DNA from: Phallusia mammillata
Taxonomy: Eukaryota; Chordata; Ascidiacea; Phlebobranchia; Ascidiidae
Assembly: GCA_003260075.1 (NCBI GenBank)
Contig: QLIY01000233.1
Location: forward strand, 122,434-186,433
Reading direction: 5' to 3'
Length of the DNA: 64,000 bases
Each line of letters starts with the position of its first letter. Position 1 is the stretch's first letter. The translations under genes were made by a program, and so were the position numbers. Of this stretch, positions 23,890 to 37,165 are shown piece by piece. The notes under the pieces are model-generated. The model searched no databases, had not been told where the DNA came from, and saw only the letters and a program-made list of their open reading frames with translations.

Positions 23890-25130
23890 AAACGAGGAAT
23901 CCAGCTTTATTTTATATGTTATGCCTGGGTTTGTAAAAAAACTTATAAAGCAACCAAAGCCTACCTACCAGACGCAAATTAAGAAATGGATTTAAGTTTG
24001 TGCACAAACTGCACAGTACGCATGGGTCAAGTAAGCACTAAGCAGCATGCTTCGGAGTTCGGACGTAAACACAGCAACCGCACGTGTACACAGAAACAAT
24101 AAAATACAAAAACGTTTTTTTTTATGCGTATGCTAATAAAATTCAAATACAATGGGAACTTTTATCCATATATAAGGCAATAATATACCAAACATTGAAA
24201 CGGTACTTTTACACTTTTTGGGCTTCAATTGCATGCAATAATTGACCGTGGGTCGCATAATAACAGGAAAAGTTGGCTATATAAAGCAGTGTCTCCTAAC
24301 CGCCGGTCCGTGTGAACATTTTGCCGGTCCGCAAATCATCTCACTTTATGCCAAGCTACTTTTTAAAATGGAATGATAAGTAGGCCTATCGCAAAATTGA
24401 TTACCTGCGAAACTCATTTTACGCTTGGCTGTAAAACTGGGGTAGCTCTCCATCGTTAATACCCGCAAAATTGTTTAATAAGCTTTCGTGACGTTTATGA
24501 TTGTTTTGTCAGCGTCTATAGCATTTCAACATTTTTTGGTAAAACAAAGTTATTCTTTACTTTTGAGATGAGATTTATACTGGAAGCGAAACAATAGCAA
24601 ACATCCCACTAACATTGATTTTGTATGTAATGTAAATGGATTGGTTGTAAGTTTTCGTTCCCCCCCCCCGCAAACATCCCACTAACATTGATTTTGTATG
24701 TAATGTAAATGGATTGGCGTTTTGTTGTTCGAGTTAAGTTGATTGCCGCTTGGTTGTAAGTTTTCGTCCTAAATACAAAGGCTATGACTAAATCTTGCAT
24801 AATGTTGCACAACGACAACTTTGGTGAACAGAAAGCTTACAATATCTGTTTCATTTACCGCGATCTTTTATTGTCGGTCCGTGGAATTTGTTTTTAATTT
24901 TTACCGGTCCCACGGTGGAGAAAGGTTGGGAAGCACTGATGTAGGCCAGAGAACATGAACGACTGTGCAGGCCTATGTATTTTGCGGGCCATTGCAGCTA
25001 GTTGGCAATATGTTTTGACATGTTGTGTGGTGGCTTACGTGAATATTAGAGTAATGGATGCAACATGACACCACAATCGTGTCGTGTCACAAGAAACTTG
25101 CCCCGGGCTCGTTAACTACAACTGACCCGT
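23890..25130. other. Divergent spacer between PRPSAP and the NRF-6-like gene
   Basis: It should hold both 5' regions. A hAT-type element occupies 24287-24938. No promoter motif stands out and no other gene is seen. Confidence 0.45.
24287..24938. mobile_element. hAT-type MITE (CAGTGTCTCCTAACC ends), with internal poly-C joint
   Basis: The left end CAGTGTCTCCTAACCGCC and the right end GGTTGGGAAGCACTG are imperfect inverted repeats with related interior GGTCCG motifs. The target octamers (ATATAAAG and ATGTAGGC) match only partly. A C run at 24660-24669 is followed by a repeat of about 47 bases from just before it. Confidence 0.65.
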
Positions 25131-25155
25131 TTTGCAGAGAAAAGACAAGGTCAGC

Positions 25156-28100
25156 ATGTCCAAGATGAACTGCTTGCAGTTAGTGTTGCTTTTAACTGTT
25201 TTCATGCAACAAGTTTACAGTCACAAATTTGCGATGCGTCCATTGGATATTTTGATCAGTCAAATGAGTAAAGAATTGCAAGAGCAGCAAAATGTGATTG
25301 ATTTTCTGGAAAGGATAAATCCAAGCGCCCTGATAACTTTAAACAATGTAGGACCAGCATGTTCAAAAGCTTTGCAAAAAATAAGCAATGGATTTCAGGT
25401 TCAAGAATCCGACGCGATGCACGGTATAAATGACATTTTCGTTTTGCATTTTGGAATTCATTTATTTCATTGGAATTGGTTATAGCCAGTGGTGGGTTTC
25501 AGTCGGTTCGAACCGGTTCTATAGAACCGTCTCACCAAATTTTATGAGATCAGCGAACCAGTTAGCATTACTGGTTACTGTCAATTGACTTTGAGATCAG
25601 CGAACCGGTTAGCATTACTGGTTACTGTCAATGGACTTTTTGTAACAAAACCGACTGGTTAGCATTACTGGTTACTGTCAATGGATTTTTGTAACAGAAT
25701 CGGCTGACAAATGGGACTTTTTGTAACAGAACCGGCTGAAAAATATGACTTTTGTGATAGAACCGACTGACTAAAAATTGAATCCCACCACCTGTTGTAG
25801 CTTGTACTAGGCTACCATTAGCAAAGCTGGCTTGAAGGTCCACTTTAAAATTCCCACGCTTTGTATGCTATAACCATGCATAGATTATTGTGAAATTTAA
25901 AAACGGCTAGCTGTCTTTTGTTTAAAAACAAACTGCATAATAAAAAAGATTCCCAAACTAGACATAAACAAGCAACTGTGTCATCCTTGTTTGTTTTTTT
26001 CACACCACCCATCAGGAGCAAACACTATAGTAGTCTGGCCACCTTCGGCGCTCGAGTAAGATTTAGTACGGTCCATGGCTTTACGAGTCTCTGATCAATT
26101 TCTAACACTGAAACCACTTGTATAATCTATTATGTTTAACTATAGTGGTGGATTCGTGGGGTACAATTGATACTGGAATTTTGAAGGGCTCCTTTGTGTT
26201 TCCGGGAAGATATTTTGATTGCATAGAAGTCTCAAACCAATTTTACAAGGGAAAACACTGCACCGTCAATGTAGAAGTCGATGCATCAAAGGTAAAAGTT
26301 TGCGCTGGTTAAACAACTGGTGTTTTTCGACTTATAGTTCCGGAAAGTAAAATATAAATAAATTTGGAGCCAATATATTTTATGTGAACACTGTTTTGGA
26401 AACAGACTGCGGCAATTGCCTTTGATGACACACTGGAGCTGACGGTCGGGGGATGTTTTCCTGAAGTATGTACCAAGCTAGAGATTACGTCATTATTTGG
26501 TGAAGTACCAAGTAATGTGACGTTCAACGTCAAGTGCCCGAGAGACCTGCAGGAATACAATATTTACCTTTACGTACTCACGTAAGAAATATGTTTAGCC
26601 TTAGCGAAGAGCAGAAAATTTGGCAGTTGAAGTTAACATATACGTTCTTGTGTGCAGTTCGATTTTAATTTTTACGCAAAAGAAATTACTGGTGTAAACT
26701 TTTTGATTATTTTAAGCAGTAGGCTACCGTGCTTTGACCCACTTATTTTTTTTATTTTTAACAGCTTTGTAACATTGATTTTGCTGACGTTGGTCTCTCT
26801 GGCATCTGTTTACGACTTTGTTACGTCACAAGTAAAAAAAGAACCTGGACACCCAAATACCGAAAGTTAGGACTTTTGTCTGTTATTTAGTCTAATAAGT
26901 GCTTGGGCTATAAGATATTCGTCTGTTTTCAGATAGCAGATATAAATTAATGGTGCAATGCTTTTCACTGCAACGCAACACAAGGAGTTTATTCAGCAGT
27001 CAACAAAACAAAGATGAGATCAGTTGCATCAATGGCATTAGAGCTGTTTCGATGATATGGGTTATATGGGGACATGCTTATCTTATTCCTATCAAGTTTG
27101 CAGGTAATGTACAAGTTCAAAAATATTTTTCCCAAACACACATTAAAATTAGCTCAGTGACAAATAAAAAGTTTTAATGGTGCTATGGTGGCTGACAGTC
27201 CGCAACAACGGTTTATACGCCTATTTAAGAATAGATTTGTAAGGTAGATAACGCTTTGACGATGATGGACATTTTGACAACTTCTTGGTCTCTTCAACCT
27301 GTTATCAACGGAACTTTTTCGGTCGATTCTTTTTTCTTCGTCAGTGGACTGTTGGTTTGTTATCACGGGTTAAACGCAATAAAGCTAAACGGCAACGGAA
27401 TCAATTACTTGGCCATGCTTGTGTACAGATACATAAGGTAAAAAGGGTGAGATTAGTAACACACAAGTTTGAAATAAAATACGCCTTTACAACTGCTTTC
27501 CACAGGTTGACACCGTCGCTTGGATCTTTGATTCTTATTGCATTAGCTGGTCCCTTATTGCAAATTGGACCCTTTTGGGAAGAAAAAAGTGTTTTTGTAT
27601 CAGATCAATGTCGGTCGTACTGGTGGAGCAACTTAATATACGTTAACAATTTGTTCCCACCACATATGCCTGATCAGGTACAGTAACATCATTGCAACAA
27701 TTTTTCCCCACCGAAACACAGTATACATCTAAACCAGTGGTTCTTAACCTGTGGGTAAATACTTCCAAACGGGTAATTTCATAATTTTGAGGGGTAAACG
27801 TTATTTTTTACCCCCCCCCCACCAGTGGTTCTTAACCTGTGGGTAAATACTTCCAAACGGGTAATTTCGTAATTTTGAGGGGTAAACGTTATTTTTTAGT
27901 TTTGTGACAGCATTGTTTTGTGACGTTATAGTTCTCGACTTCAGGTTTTTGAAAATGTGAACAAAAAAATTCACCGGCTTATTGTTCCGGAACCACTGTT
28001 CTAATGTATGCCTACTTCTTATGTATTTTTTGTAGTGCTGTGATTGGACTTGGTATCTCGCTAACGACATGCAATTTTTTATGGTCTTTTTGCTTCTGTT

Positions 28101-30160
28101 GCCGTGGTTACACAGGTAAGTGTGAGGTCACTGCATTACTGATACAGAATGGTTTTTTAAACAGAAAACAAATTTCACAGTTATAAAATGAAACAAATGT
28201 TATATAGGTCTCCAAAAATAGGATTGCTTCTTGCTTGTATGGTGTTTTTATCCTGCGTGGTTGCAACGTTTGTTCTGTCGATTATGACGTCACAACAGCC
28301 CCAAGTGATTTTTCGAACTATCAAGTATGGGAAGTTTTACTGCGATTAATAACAAGTTTTGCACATTAAGACTATTTAATTTTTTTCGTTTAAAATGACC
28401 TTCCGGACAAACAACTGCTACTTAGACATAAAAGGTTTTTGCCCAATTTTAAACATGTTCGAAACTTGTTTGCACACAACTTCGTACGGATTTCGTTTTT
28501 AACGTAGTAGGCTATAAGAGGAACTTCTATGACAGGCTAACTTAAAATAATAACAAAGTCGTCATAAAAATAATATAGGGTAAAGCAAAAACAACTGTTT
28601 ACGGAGATGACTGACCGAACAGAGAATCCATTCAGAACTGATATCTACACAAAACCGTGGAGTCGTATTTCCACATATCTGGTGGGAGTTGTGACCGGGT
28701 TCGTTCTGCACAACAAAAATAAAATTTATATTACCAGGGTGAGTTACTATTGCGTCTTTCTGATTTGCACTTTTCATAGGTTATCAGTCCCCCCCCCCCC
28801 GTTGTGACCGGGTTCGTTCTGCACAACAAAAATAAAATTTATATTACCGGGGTGAGTTACTTTTGCGTCTTTCTGATTTGCACTTTTCATAGGTTATCAG
28901 TCTATAAGATAACCAGTGCCTAGTACCTTTTAATTGTTGTTTTTAAAAGTTGCAAGCAACCTTTGGGTGGGCGGCCTGCATTATCTGCACGTACATCAGT
29001 ATCTTCTCGTTGAAACCATCGTTAGAGATCGTCCTACCACTCAATTTGTGGCTCGCAGCTTTGTACAACTCACTTTCAAGACCATTGTTCGGTGCTGCCC
29101 TGGCTTGGTTAACTATCGCTTGCGTGAAAGGCAACGGAGGTAGGCCTATTTAAAAATAACTAATATGTTGCGTCGCCATATGAAGGGTCGTATACATTGC
29201 AAAGTTCCCTAAACAACTGTAGTTTCGCACATAAAAAGTAAGGTGATCATATTATTCGTGCGTCATGTCAATGCACGTTTCTATTAAATAAAACAAGCTT
29301 GATTTGGGTCTAGACTTTACACTTGGTCTCATTTGTGGCGCAATCAACTAACTATCGACCCTATGTTGGACTTCGTTTAGAACCGGATTAAGACTTTCGA
29401 ATTTATTCCCGCAAAGTGTTTATTTTTTGAGAGAGGCGAACCTGAAAGCATAAATTGTTGGTGTATTGCTTACATTCACAGACAACGTAGCGATTACTTT
29501 TATAGAAGCTTTTTGTCGCCTAATAACGAGTTTTTTCACACTTCCTAAAAACTGACATCGCGTCTCGTAAGTTGACATTGCGTTTCAAGTGTAATATCAA
29601 TTTGCCAGAGAAAAGATCAGTAATTTTTATTTGAAGGCTGGGACGACGGTCGAGACAACCTAAAACATGTCGTAGTACCAAAATCTTCAAAATGTCTTTT
29701 TAGGATTACTCAACACATTTCTCAGCAACCCTGCTTTCCAACCTCTGGTGAAGCTTTCCTACGCCACATATCTTTTGCATCCAATGGTTATTTGGATGTT
29801 GCTGGCAACGAGAGAAACCAGAATTCATTACAGTACCAGAACCATATCTATGCTGTTTATAAGTATGTCTATTTACAGTTAGAAATACGCAATGTGTCCA
29901 TGTAACAAAAACAAGAGTTAACAAATAAAACCCCGATAGTTATACAAACAAATCGGAACAGTAAAACAGTTCTTCCACATCGTTACACAATTAGGGAAAC
30001 ATTTAAATTTTTCTTTTTGTTTAAAACTTATTTGTCAACAGGTTCGTGTCTTTTGTCTGGAATCCTGGCATTTGTGTTTGTAATGCTGGTGGAGGCACCG
30101 GCGATGAAACTCGCGAAAATATTCTTCATTAAACGAAAACCAGTAAAGAAGCTTGACTAA
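25156..30160 (+). CDS. NRF-6-like / acyltransferase-3 family multipass membrane protein, 13 exons
   Basis: Thirteen exons join in phase to about 682 residues: 25156-25423, 26146-26291, 26406-26581, 26765-26865, 26933-27103, 27248-27437, 27506-27677, 28036-28115, 28208-28324, 28579-28738, 28950-29139, 29704-29862, 30042-30160. The layout is that of the Nose-resistant-to-fluoxetine family. It starts with a signal peptide (LVLLLTVFMQQVYS), then an extracellular NRF domain with DSWGTIDTGILKGSF and paired cysteines. A first membrane segment follows in exon 4, then the acyltransferase-3 core starting ISCINGIRAVSMIWVIWGH. Later hallmarks are VDSFFFVSGLL, YRYIRLTPS, YWWSNLIYVNN, CDWTWYLANDMQFF and ALYNSLSRPLFG. 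In C. elegans the family handles lipid or drug uptake and yolk transport; the substrate here is unknown. A poly(A) signal is at 30180-30185. The end of exon 10 is repeated at 28801-28850 behind a C run, an apparent assembly duplication. MITEs sit in introns 1 and 7. Confidence 0.9.
25487..25793. mobile_element. MITE family with GGTTCTATAGAACC palindrome, copy 2
   Basis: It begins CAGTGGTGGGTTTCAGTCGG and ends near AATCCCACCACCT. The flanking octamers GTTATAGC and GTTGTAGC match at 7 of 8. The module GCATTACTGGTTACTGTCAA repeats three times inside. It lies in intron 1 of the NRF-6-like gene. Confidence 0.75.
27735..27998. mobile_element. hAT-type MITE in NRF-6-like intron 7, with poly-C duplication
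   Basis: The left end CAGTGGTTCTTAACC recurs after a 10-base C run (27811-27820), where the first 70 or so bases repeat almost exactly. The right end is GGAACCACTG. The restart probably reflects an assembly joint in a single element. Confidence 0.65.
28801..28905 (+). repeat. Duplicate of NRF-6-like exon 10 end and donor
   Basis: After a 12-base C run (28789-28800) the sequence repeats from GTTGTGACCGGGTTCG (first copy at 28688), including the exon 10 end and its GTGAGT donor, with a few substitutions (ACCAGG against ACCGGG). Two usable donors would result if it were real. I interpret it as a second allele joined in. Confidence 0.7.
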
Positions 30161-30189
30161 TTTTGATTTTACACATCACAATAAAGAAT

Positions 30190-30805
30190 CAGAATTTTTC
30201 AACTGTAGTATTTTTCAGCATGTGCAATTTTTATGGGACTGTAAGGAGTCCCTGGCTAAGATGATGCCCATGGCTATCGACTAGTTTTACACTTGTACAT
30301 TTAGTTAAATATTCCGTTGAAAATATTCACTGCATATTTCCCTTTGAATTTAGCCAGAGTGTTGGAAAAGAAATCAGCAAAACCATGGCTATGAAATTGT
30401 AACAGACATGTTTGTTGCAGAATACCAACACAAAATTTTTATGCAATTTTAATCTTACATTTATTAAAACACTTTACACTGTTGGTGTTTATCCAAACTA
30501 GATAGTCTGTTTAAGATGATTTACAACCACATTATAACCTACTTCCCTGTTAAAATGTCTATAAAACAGAAGTATGGTGTTTTATTACATGTATTATTTC
30601 TATGACATATTTCAAATTGACTTGTATTGCATATCTGTAAATATTATTCAAACAAAATTGCAATGTTAAACATAATAAATGTTCTTGACATTAAGTGACA
30701 GAAAGGCAGTAGCCCTAATGTTTCAGTAATGTAGTAAAGGAAAGATTTGGGAGTTCACAATTAGGTACATCAGGAAAATTACAAATGTAAATTTGAAGAC
30801 AATGC
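30190..30805. other. Convergent 3' spacer between NRF-6-like gene and cytochrome b5
   Basis: AT-rich and without a recognisable gene. It probably consists of the two 3' untranslated regions. Confidence 0.45.
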
Positions 30806-30810
30806 TTTCA

Positions 30811-33800
30811 TCAATTGGACACATAGAATCTGTATACAAGGGCTACCCCGAGAGCAATAAGACCAGGAATCAACCAGTTTGACAATGCTCTGCAAAAAAA
30901 AACATTTATGACTAAATTTATTTAGTTATTGACTAATGTTTTTTTTTTTATTTTTTTTTACTTCAGTCGAACCTTGTGCAACTCATGTGTTTAAAAACGG
31001 AATTACATTTGGAAAGCACACCAGGTCTGCAACAGCAGTAACGCTTGATTAAAATGAGGCTTCCATGCAAAGCATACATTAAAATACTATTCAATTTTTT
31101 TCCACTCTGCATGTTAAAGTTGTCGAAAAATTGCACCCTCAGGCATATTCTACCAAGCAAATAAATTGTTCATTAAAATACACATCAAACAAAGCGGAAA
31201 GCTAAAAAAAAACATAGAGTAGATTTTGCAAATAAATCAACTTAAACACCTGCTTGTGTTTTCATTTTCAAACACTAAAACATCTAGGCCAGTGGTTCCC
31301 AACCTGGGGTTCGTGGACCACCAAGGGGTCCGTGAGATGGTTTCAGGGGGTTCGTGGAGGCAAACAGTCGTAGCATTTACAACAGTACAATATTTTTAAG
31401 TTCCCAAACCGTTTTTACAGTCCTGCATACAACTGTTTATCAAACACTTGAATCAGGAAAACTTGTGATTGTTATCTCCATTGTGACATCACAACATACA
31501 TGGACAATATAACTTTTTGTGCTTTGTTTCAAGTATTGTACACAAGAAAATTTATCTCTTCGTTGCGTTGACTGCAACAGTACAGAACTTTATTGAGATT
31601 AAAGGACTGTGAAGGTTGATTAAAGTTCTGCCCCCAAAAAACGAAAGTACAATAATGTATAATGCAGGAAACGAAAAAGACTAAATTACGTTGGGGTTCC
31701 GCGGACCTATAAAATTTATTAAATGAAAAGACAGGTTAGGAACTACAAAAAGGTTAGGAACCACTGATCTAGGCCTTTAAGCAGTCAGTTGTAAATTAAA
31801 AATAATTGACTTAAATTGTTATTTTTGATGGAAATATAGCATTAAACCTGCAGTGGTAATGCTGCAAAATCGGTAACATGTCAAGTGACTGTACCAGTTG
31901 AATAAACTAACAGGTTTGTCAACGGTGTAATTTACAAACCTGAAGTAACTGGTGTCACAAATGTTTCTATTGTATCTTAAACAAAGCTTTCCAACAACAT
32001 CATTTTTTCATTGCTAGCCTAAACTAAACATGTTTTTTGTGTAAAAATTCATTCGAATTGATTGTTCAAATAAAAAGAGCTGTGGCCATAAGATTTTATT
32101 TGAAAATTGGTCCATTAGAACAAAATGAAATTTTCAATTTTTCTTTCTCAAAACAACTTGTGATTGAATTGAATTTAAAACTTACTTTTGTGTTTTATGT
32201 TGATCAGAATATGTTACAAGGCGATTTTCTGCCGAATCAATAAATCTTTGTTAGTTTTTTAAACATAACTTTTTGGGCCAGATGGATATTTTAAAATAAA
32301 ATATACCGTTGGCAATTTTGAAAAGAAATTTGAAGACAAACAGGAAAAAATTGCAAACAAATTTTGCTTTGGATTTTGGAATAGTCTGCATGCCTAATTT
32401 TTTTTTACAATATCCAGCAACATTATTACTGGTGGTTTGAACAAATAGAACAAGAGATGAGTCTTGATACATGCTCTCATCAATGAAGATTTGACAAAGG
32501 AAACTCCATCCCTCCCAAAAATTTTGGTTGCAAACATAGGTGCCAAACTCAGTCTGTTATGTTACTGGATGCTACCTTATTATTACAATTACTGACTTAA
32601 TTAAAAGATTGGGTGATTCCAATCCTATAAAGGTTTTTGAAAACATATCATGAAACATTTTGAAGTTCAAAAAACGAGAATCAGATCTCAGACAGCAAAT
32701 CAAAAAATCAAATCACTGGAAAATCGCAGAAAAATGAAAAAAGCAAAAGCACAACTACACTTGTAAAAACATAAAATGGCAATATCTAGCACTAAAGCAA
32801 AAAACACAAAATTCTAAATGTTTTAAACTTACGATCCACTTGATCCCTCTCCAGTTGTGACAAATTTGGTTTTGCCTTTCTCGGGAATGTAATCATCCTA
32901 AAAATGCATGGTCATTCAGTGTGATTTCATACTTACCAAAAAGGCAGTGCAAGCATTTTGAATTGTCATACTATATTGATTTTTTGGAAGAGTTTGTTAC
33001 ACAAATTAAGCTTATTCAAATAAGTAATAATCTTTTTATGCGTCATTGCATTGATTCATTTTAAGAAATCAATGCATCTTATTAGGGTACTTTTCACATT
33101 GGCTCCCAAACATTTAAAACAAATACAAGCTATGGCTGATGATCTTTTCAGAAAAACTTTTAAAAACAGATTTAGCCTTACTGGGTGTAAATCACCAATG
33201 TAATAATCCATCTGCATAGCTCTGGCATCAGAAGAATGTCCTACATCCTCAAAAGCTTCCGTTGAGTCTTGACCTTCAGCACAAAAAGGGATGCAATATT
33301 AAAATTTCATTAACAAGTGATACAAAAAAATAATTTGATGGGGTTACAGATCTTGTTAAAATTGACACTAACTTCCTTTTGCAATCAGTCAACCCTTTCC
33401 ATAAAGGAAAGTAATTAATATACTTGCGACGAAATGCCCTTCAAAAAGGAAACAAAGGGCATTGTTTTATGATTAGCTTAACACTAATACCCAACCCACA
33501 TATAGCAGTTTCAAAAAAGTGAATGTGACCATGAAACAATTCCTCACTGTGCCACCACTCTAATTTGCCATTTTGCAAATATATTTTGTGTGGGTTGGCT
33601 GAGGTTTTTAGGTGTATATAATATTCACAGTATTTCTTATAACCTATTTAAAGTTATATTCACATTATGATAAGCATTTTACTTCAATAGGTCAAAAAAC
33701 ACTGTGTCCGATCGCAACTTGTATAGTTATATTTGTCATATTTTTATTTTTCTGTTTTAAAACCCTTTTGCCGTGAAGGTAAAATTGATGAAAATTTCCA

Positions 33801-34310
33801 ACCCAAACCCAACAGGTAATCTTAAACTGATTTTATAGGCCTCCTGAAAATTTTTACATAGTATTACCTGCTTGCTCTAAGAGAACTTCTTCACCACCAG
33901 GATGCTAAATCAAAAACATATTAATTAAAACTTACTGTATTGCCAGCAAAAAATATAATTAAAATAGGTTAAGAATGATTAAAATGATGATGTTAAGGTG
34001 CAGCAAGTGATATTAAGGAGCTCCAAGTGAACCTGTTTATTTTAGATGAACCGGAGTAGAGAGGGCTTCAATTAGAAATACACATAAATTCCCATACCTA
34101 ATTAATTTCTCATATATATATATATATTGACATATTATTTAAAAATAACTACCCAACAACGCCACCCCAAACACTACCAATCACCTCTTCCAAGAATTTT
34201 GTGACATCATAAACTTTGTTGTGCACAATTATCCATGAGGATTTAACATCATTGTGTTTCTTAACTTCTTCCAAGCGAAAAACTTTTGTTTCTTTTCCTT
34301 GAGTTGACAT
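30811..34310 (-). CDS. CYB5: Cytochrome b5, tail-anchored, five exons
   Basis: Five exons (34310-34185, 33904-33868, 33273-33182, 32897-32833, 30889-30811) encode 132 residues, essentially the length of vertebrate microsomal cytochrome b5 (134). Cytochrome b5 carries electrons to desaturases, hydroxylases and cytochromes P450 on the ER face. The sequence shows the N-terminal [24 protein letters not shown], the axial heme histidine motif [13 protein letters not shown], and the second axial histidine in [13 protein letters not shown] linker follows, then the C-terminal anchor [18 protein letters not shown] with a very short tail (YVSN). The split of HPGG from the preceding exon and the phases are consistent. 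Whether the tail targets ER or mitochondria cannot be told; the tail is not strongly charged, which suits the ER form. A large last intron holds a hAT MITE. Confidence 0.95.
31290..31766. mobile_element. hAT-type MITE in cytochrome b5 intron 4
   Basis: The ends are CAGTGGTTCCCAACC and GGTTAGGAACCACTG with a perfect 8-bp duplication ATCTAGGC (31282-31289 and 31767-31774). There is no ORF inside. One of the clearest insertions in the window. Confidence 0.92.
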
Positions 34311-35027
34311 GATTATTAGTGATTATAACACACCAGAAGGTAATACTAAACCACAACAATGAAGTCTGAAAAACAAAAGTTCCAAGCTTATTATAATGGT
34401 AACTTGTATTGGTTTAGTAACAAATTTACACCAGAAGTTATTGCAAGCAGTATCTACGTTAGTGTTGCTTTTTAAATACAACCTGGAACTTTGAAACAAC
34501 AATTAAAATTTATCAAACTATTTTCTAGCTACAATATCCAATATCAAATAATACTAAAGTTTAGATACTTATATTTACAATTTTACATCAATGCTTGTGC
34601 TACACCAAGATCAACCTGCATATTTTCATAGACTTTTGCACATACATGTACCACCATATTCTCCAAAACAGAAAAGTCATTCTGGGGCAAAATGTGCCAT
34701 GTGCCCAGCAAAGCAACTTTGCTATGTCACGTCTCTCGCAAATTCTGTTTACTTACAAGGTCAATGTCAACACACTGCCTGGAGGCATTTACGTCGTTTT
34801 TTAACACAAAAACCACAGGCAAACTGCTGGATTCGAATTTTACACTTGTTTTTTATAAATCGCTTTCATAGTACCAGAATCACCTTCATACTTTCGTAAA
34901 AAAAATATTGTGCAACATGTACTTATATCTACAGTGCTTTTTGAACAAAGTAATAAAGACTACCGAAACTCATGCTGAAACACGACCATTTTTTTACGCA
35001 ACGTTCAACAATATCCTTTCATCGTAG

Positions 35028-35029
<2 letters not shown>

Positions 35030-35115
<86 letters not shown>
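35030..35115. repeat. 86-base poly-C run
   Basis: An uninterrupted run of C. No motif or periodicity lies within it. Given the shorter runs that join duplicated sequence elsewhere, this is most likely an assembly joint and not genomic sequence. Confidence 0.9.
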
Positions 35116-35116
<1 letters not shown>

Positions 35117-36050
35117 TAATATATTAGCCAAAATACAACATATATGAAAGTTTTAATTAGAAATTGCTCTAAATTAGATGGTAAAAAGCTTACTTCTTCC
35201 TTATCATCACTCTATTTTTTCTGTTACAGTTATAACATTGAGACTTTTGTGGTTATCTGGGTGGAACCTTTGTAGGCTTATCTTATACTGTTCCTATGGT
35301 CTTTACAAACGTTAAACCCCCCCCCCCACTTTTGTTTCATTGAAAAAATCTAGTTTGCCCTCATAAAATATCTAGAATCCCCCCCCCCCTTACATCTAGA
35401 CTTAACCAAAACCATCTAGATCTAGCTATAAAATATCCAGAGTGGCAGCCCAGTCGTAGAACTGCTTCCTGTCATGCAAGCCCGCTGGTGCGATGAAGTC
35501 ACAAGTTTCACAACTTACAACATACATATGGGAAAGCCCCCCCCCCTTTCCTGCTTTTCCCGCTTTTCCGTTTTTCTTCTTTTAGTGTTACCCATGGGAA
35601 AGTACTACTACTAGGACAGCTCACGTGTTCTACAAGAACGGCGTCGGGAATGAAATGATTTCAGTTTTGATTTGTTTTTAAATCTATATTTCTGGTGTTG
35701 GGTGAATATGTTTTTAGGGTTACGATTTACAGCAGTTTGCTAGTTTGCTAAATCACAATTAAATTGTATTTCCTTGCATCGCAATAACTTTTGTACGCAA
35801 ACATATGACAATGTATGTCGTTGTGATGTTCTTTATTTACATTGGCTACTGATATTATGATTTGTAATTGACTCAAAAACAATAAATGCTTTTTATTTGA
35901 TTTCCAAATTCTATCCCAGAAATAATTATTGCAAAAATGTATTTTTTCCACGCCTGAACGCTTAGGTTAACACGCTTCATTTCATCTAATAGAAAAAGGA
36001 AAACTTGCCAAACAAAAAGTAGGACAGGTGTTGGTGTTCGTTGTACGTCA

Positions 36051-36661
36051 CAGGGTTGCCAGGTTGGCCTATTTTCGGCCAGAATCGCTCATTTTGGCCT
36101 TGATTCAGAGCCCTTGGGCGGAAAAACTTTAGTCTGGCAGTCTGGCCGTCTGGCCGAAAGTTTGGGCGTTCTCATACTTTTATCATGCGAGCACGCTTCT
36201 CAGCAGGATTTGACGCTTTTCGGTCCCGACCTTTTTGTTCTCTTCGCTATCGCGATAAGCGCCGTGTCTCGAACGAGATTGCAGCGCAACATGACGCTCT
36301 GAATCCCGTCGCTGCTGAATAACACCGATTTTATTCGTTTTTGTGTCTAGAATCAATGTCTGAATAGTTCATGGTTGTTTAATAACGACACTGAGTTTAC
36401 CAATTTGCTCACTGACACAACTGAGTTTACCAATTTGCTTACAGATTTTGACAATTGATACTTGTGTGATTTTTTACGTATGATGTTAGTGTTGCGTATG
36501 TCATGCCTCGTTTTTCAAAAATAATCATGCACATTTTTCGCCACTTGAGGGCGCTAAACAGACGGTTTTAGAAATTTAGCATACAATTTAAGTTTGGCCT
36601 TAGGTTAAGCGTTCTGGCCTACAGTCTGGCCTACTGTCAAAAATTTAACCTGGCAACCCTG
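36051..36661. mobile_element. hAT-type MITE (CAGGGTTGCCAGGTT ends)
   Basis: The left end CAGGGTTGCCAGGTTGGCC and the right end AACCTGGCAACCCTG are inverted. A perfect 8-bp duplication GTACGTCA flanks them (36043-36050 and 36662-36669). The open frame it contains is not transposase-like. Confidence 0.9.
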
Positions 36662-37165
36662 GTACGTCATACATTCTTCTGTTCTGTGGTTGTCAATCCC
36701 CCCCCCCGTCACTAACAGTGACAAGTGTCATGAAAAAGTCACAACCCCTGTTGACCCTGGTACGTCATACATTCTTCTGTTCTGTGGTTGTCAATTTTGG
36801 TGTATTCTTTACTACAAAACAGAAACACTCTCGAAACGTAAATGTATTTTTTAACCAAAAGAATACGGTTTCCGAAACTGTTGTAATACGTCAGCTTGAG
36901 TGAGTGGTTTTTACTGGTTTAGTTACTGTAGAATATTCAAGTACGAGATTGTGTATGAGTCGGTGATCGCCACCATAATGAACACAAATAGTGCACTTTA
37001 AAGCAAACTCGGGTTAGTTTAAAGAGCTAGACTGTGCTGTGTGTTAATAACCAAATTTTTGTAAATTTTCTTAAGCTTTATGAGTGACATTTCTTGATAT
37101 AATTTTGAACTATATTGCAAGTCACAACTGCATAAAAAACTGGAAAAAAATTGAATACAGATAAT

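Larger units (their letters stand above)
34311..37165. other. Divergent spacer between cytochrome b5 and MGRN1-like gene
   Basis: This holds an 86-base C run, several shorter C runs (35317-35328, 35379-35389, 36698-36707) and a MITE (36051-36661). The stretch 36748-36795 repeats 36662-36697 after a C run. Open frames near 34591-34899 have no protein hallmarks, so I see no gene. Confidence 0.5.

Noticed and set aside
34591-34899. 102-codon plus-strand frame upstream of MGRN1
   Set aside because: No signal peptide, domain or splice context; two frames are open at once in AT-rich sequence.
35030-35115. Poly-C run as a natural i-motif or quadruplex element
   Set aside because: Its length, purity and the sister runs that bridge duplicated alleles point to an assembly origin.
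36114-36302. 62-codon frame as a transposase remnant
   Set aside because: It lies within a MITE but shows no hAT catalytic or dimerisation motif.
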